A DNA stretch of 43,137 bases, from assembly GCA_021158405.1 (NCBI GenBank), contig JAGGUP010000181.1:1-43137 (forward strand). Direction: 5' to 3'. Positions 41,567 through 43,137 of this stretch are shown here, piece after piece. The notes under the pieces were generated by a model. It made no database searches and was not told the origin of the DNA. It worked only from the letters and a program-made list of their open reading frames with translations. The DNA comes from Bacteroidales bacterium (lineage in GTDB: Bacteria > Bacteroidota > Bacteroidia > Bacteroidales > UBA12170). Made by a program: the position numbers and the translations under genes. Position 1 is the stretch's first letter; every line of letters begins with the position of its first letter.

Positions 41567-42850
41567 ATGGGTATAAAAGTACAAAGATTAAACGGGTCTG
41601 TTAGTCCTTTTGCAGGGATTTCATTTATAAATTCAATATTCAACCAATCAGGACTAAGTAGGCTCATTGATGCTGAATTAGGGATGAGAGTTAAAACTGC
41701 TGGTTATCAGTACAGTGAGATTATAAGAAATCTTTCTAATGTTTTTCTCTCAGGAGGAGATTGTATTGAAGATATTAGCACTCACTTAAAAGACCATTTG
41801 AATGCCATTCCAAACAATCAGGCTCCAAGCCCCGATACAATATTGCGTGGCATTAAGGAGCTTTCTGTAGAGAACTCACCACTTATATCTACTTCGGATA
41901 ATGTTTATGATTTCAATATTAACACCAAGCTAAACAGCTTAAATCTCAAGTCATTAGTTCTTACAAAACAATTAGAATCAGGTAAATCGTATGATTTTGA
42001 TTATGATAATCAGGTATTACCAAATAAGAAATATGATGCTAAAAAGACCTATAAAAAGAATAAAGGTTATGTACCAGGGATAGCGACTATTGATGACAAG
42101 ATTGTCTATTTAGAAAACAGAGATGGAAATGCCAATGTAAAGTTTGAACAAGCGTCAACACTCAGGCGAGCCTATGAATTATTGTTGAGTGAAGGTATAA
42201 AAGTAAATCGTTCAAGGATGGATGCAGGTTCGTATTCAAAAGAGATAATTGATGTAGTTGATAAACATAGTAAACTATTCTATATCAGGGCAAATAAAAG
42301 CGTTAGCATGTTCGAGCAAATCAGAGAAATAAAGGATTGGAAAGCTGTTGAGATAAACTATATAAATTACGAAGTAGCATCCATTCCATTTGTTCAATTC
42401 TATGAGGACAAAAAATTTAGATTAGTTATCATGCGAGAAAAACGAGATGATAATCAAGTAGATGTATTTACGCAGGATGCTTTCAAATATCGGTCAATAC
42501 TAACATCTGATTGGGAAAGCACAGAAAAAGACGTTATTGAATACTATAACCAAAGAGGAACAAGCGAAAAAATATTTGATGTAATGAATAATGATTTTGG
42601 TTGGAAACATTTACCGTTTTCTTTCCTGAATCAAAATGGAGCTTTTATGATTATAATGGCCATGATAAAGAACTTCTATAATTATGTTCTAAAAAAAGTA
42701 TCTGAGATATTTACCGATATTAAGCCAACAACACGCCTTAAACGATTTGTTTTTAGATTTATAGCAGTTGCAGGAATATGGAGATATCAGGGTCGACAGT
42801 GGATACTCAAATTATTCACAAATCGACCTTATGAGTTGCTGAAAATTTAG
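41567..42850 (+). mobile_element. IS1380-family-like DDE transposase, apparently intact
   Basis: MGIKVQRLNGSVSPFAGISFINSIFNQSGLSRLIDAELG, SRMDAGSYSKEIIDVV, YNQRGTSEKIFDVMNNDFGWKHLPF (Y-x2-RG-x2-E-type signature). Confidence 0.88.
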
Positions 42851-42860
42851 AAATAAAAAA

Positions 42861-42874
42861 ATAATTGCAATTAT
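42861..42874. repeat. 14-bp perfect palindrome ATAATTGCAATTAT just downstream of transposase
   Basis: Read directly; AT-rich so may be chance. Confidence 0.4.
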
Positions 42875-43137
42875 AGAGGATTAGTATGTCAAAAAAATGA
42901 GAAGGCAAAAAACGATACATAACACAACTATAACAAGTTACAATAATAAACAGTTGTGTAAAACCAATGACAATCATTAGAGATAGAAAAAAGCAATTGT
43001 AAAAATGTACAATTTGAAGAATCAATATGCAAAACTTACTCAATGAACCTCAATCAATGATAATTCCGCAATATTTCTTTTGAAAATATCAAAATTGAAT
43101 AAATAAAACTGTAAAAATATTATCGGTAAATCATTTG

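Noticed and set aside
41461-43137. Terminal inverted repeats of the IS1380-like element
   Set aside because: I compared left and right flanks by eye and found no convincing matching TIR pair or target duplication; exact IS ends are not claimed.

Overview
The window is a Bacteroidota-type chromosomal segment, judged from TAnnTTTG promoter boxes, gldF/gldG, a PorZ-like protein with a T9SS sorting tail, and DUF4837. Most of it is ordinary housekeeping: dus, dnaB, purC, phoH, SAM hydrolase, gldFG, recO, rpmF, DUF177, gdhA, aspS, CYTH, slyD, LysM transglycosylase, SDR, M19 dipeptidase, groES, Trx-Grx, viroplasmin-RNase H and gapA. It ends with an IS1380-like transposase that sits against a truncated HTH/transposase fragment. 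The most interesting content is a dispersed set of three large paralogous PEP/pyruvate-binding (PPDK_N-like) proteins. None shows a recognisable phospho-His swivel or PEP-binding TIM barrel; all three end in a shared 'GxGRWG...G(T/S)HFF' C-terminal module. Two of them form a tight operon with a glutamate dehydrogenase (13541-19780), and one of these carries an N-terminal GAF-like sensor and a C-terminal nucleotidyltransferase domain. The third (27446-30892) carries a GAF-like sensor plus two receiver-like domains and is divergent from a LuxR-type regulator whose receiver appears to lack the phospho-acceptor Asp. I propose this as a candidate uncharacterised signal-controlled C/N-metabolism system. 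Other observations include a nested-palindrome intergenic region between gdhA and aspS, a ~135-bp dispersed repeat pair, a near-perfect palindrome upstream of the transposase, and an unlinked groES. All calls come from reading the sequence and translations; no database searches were run.
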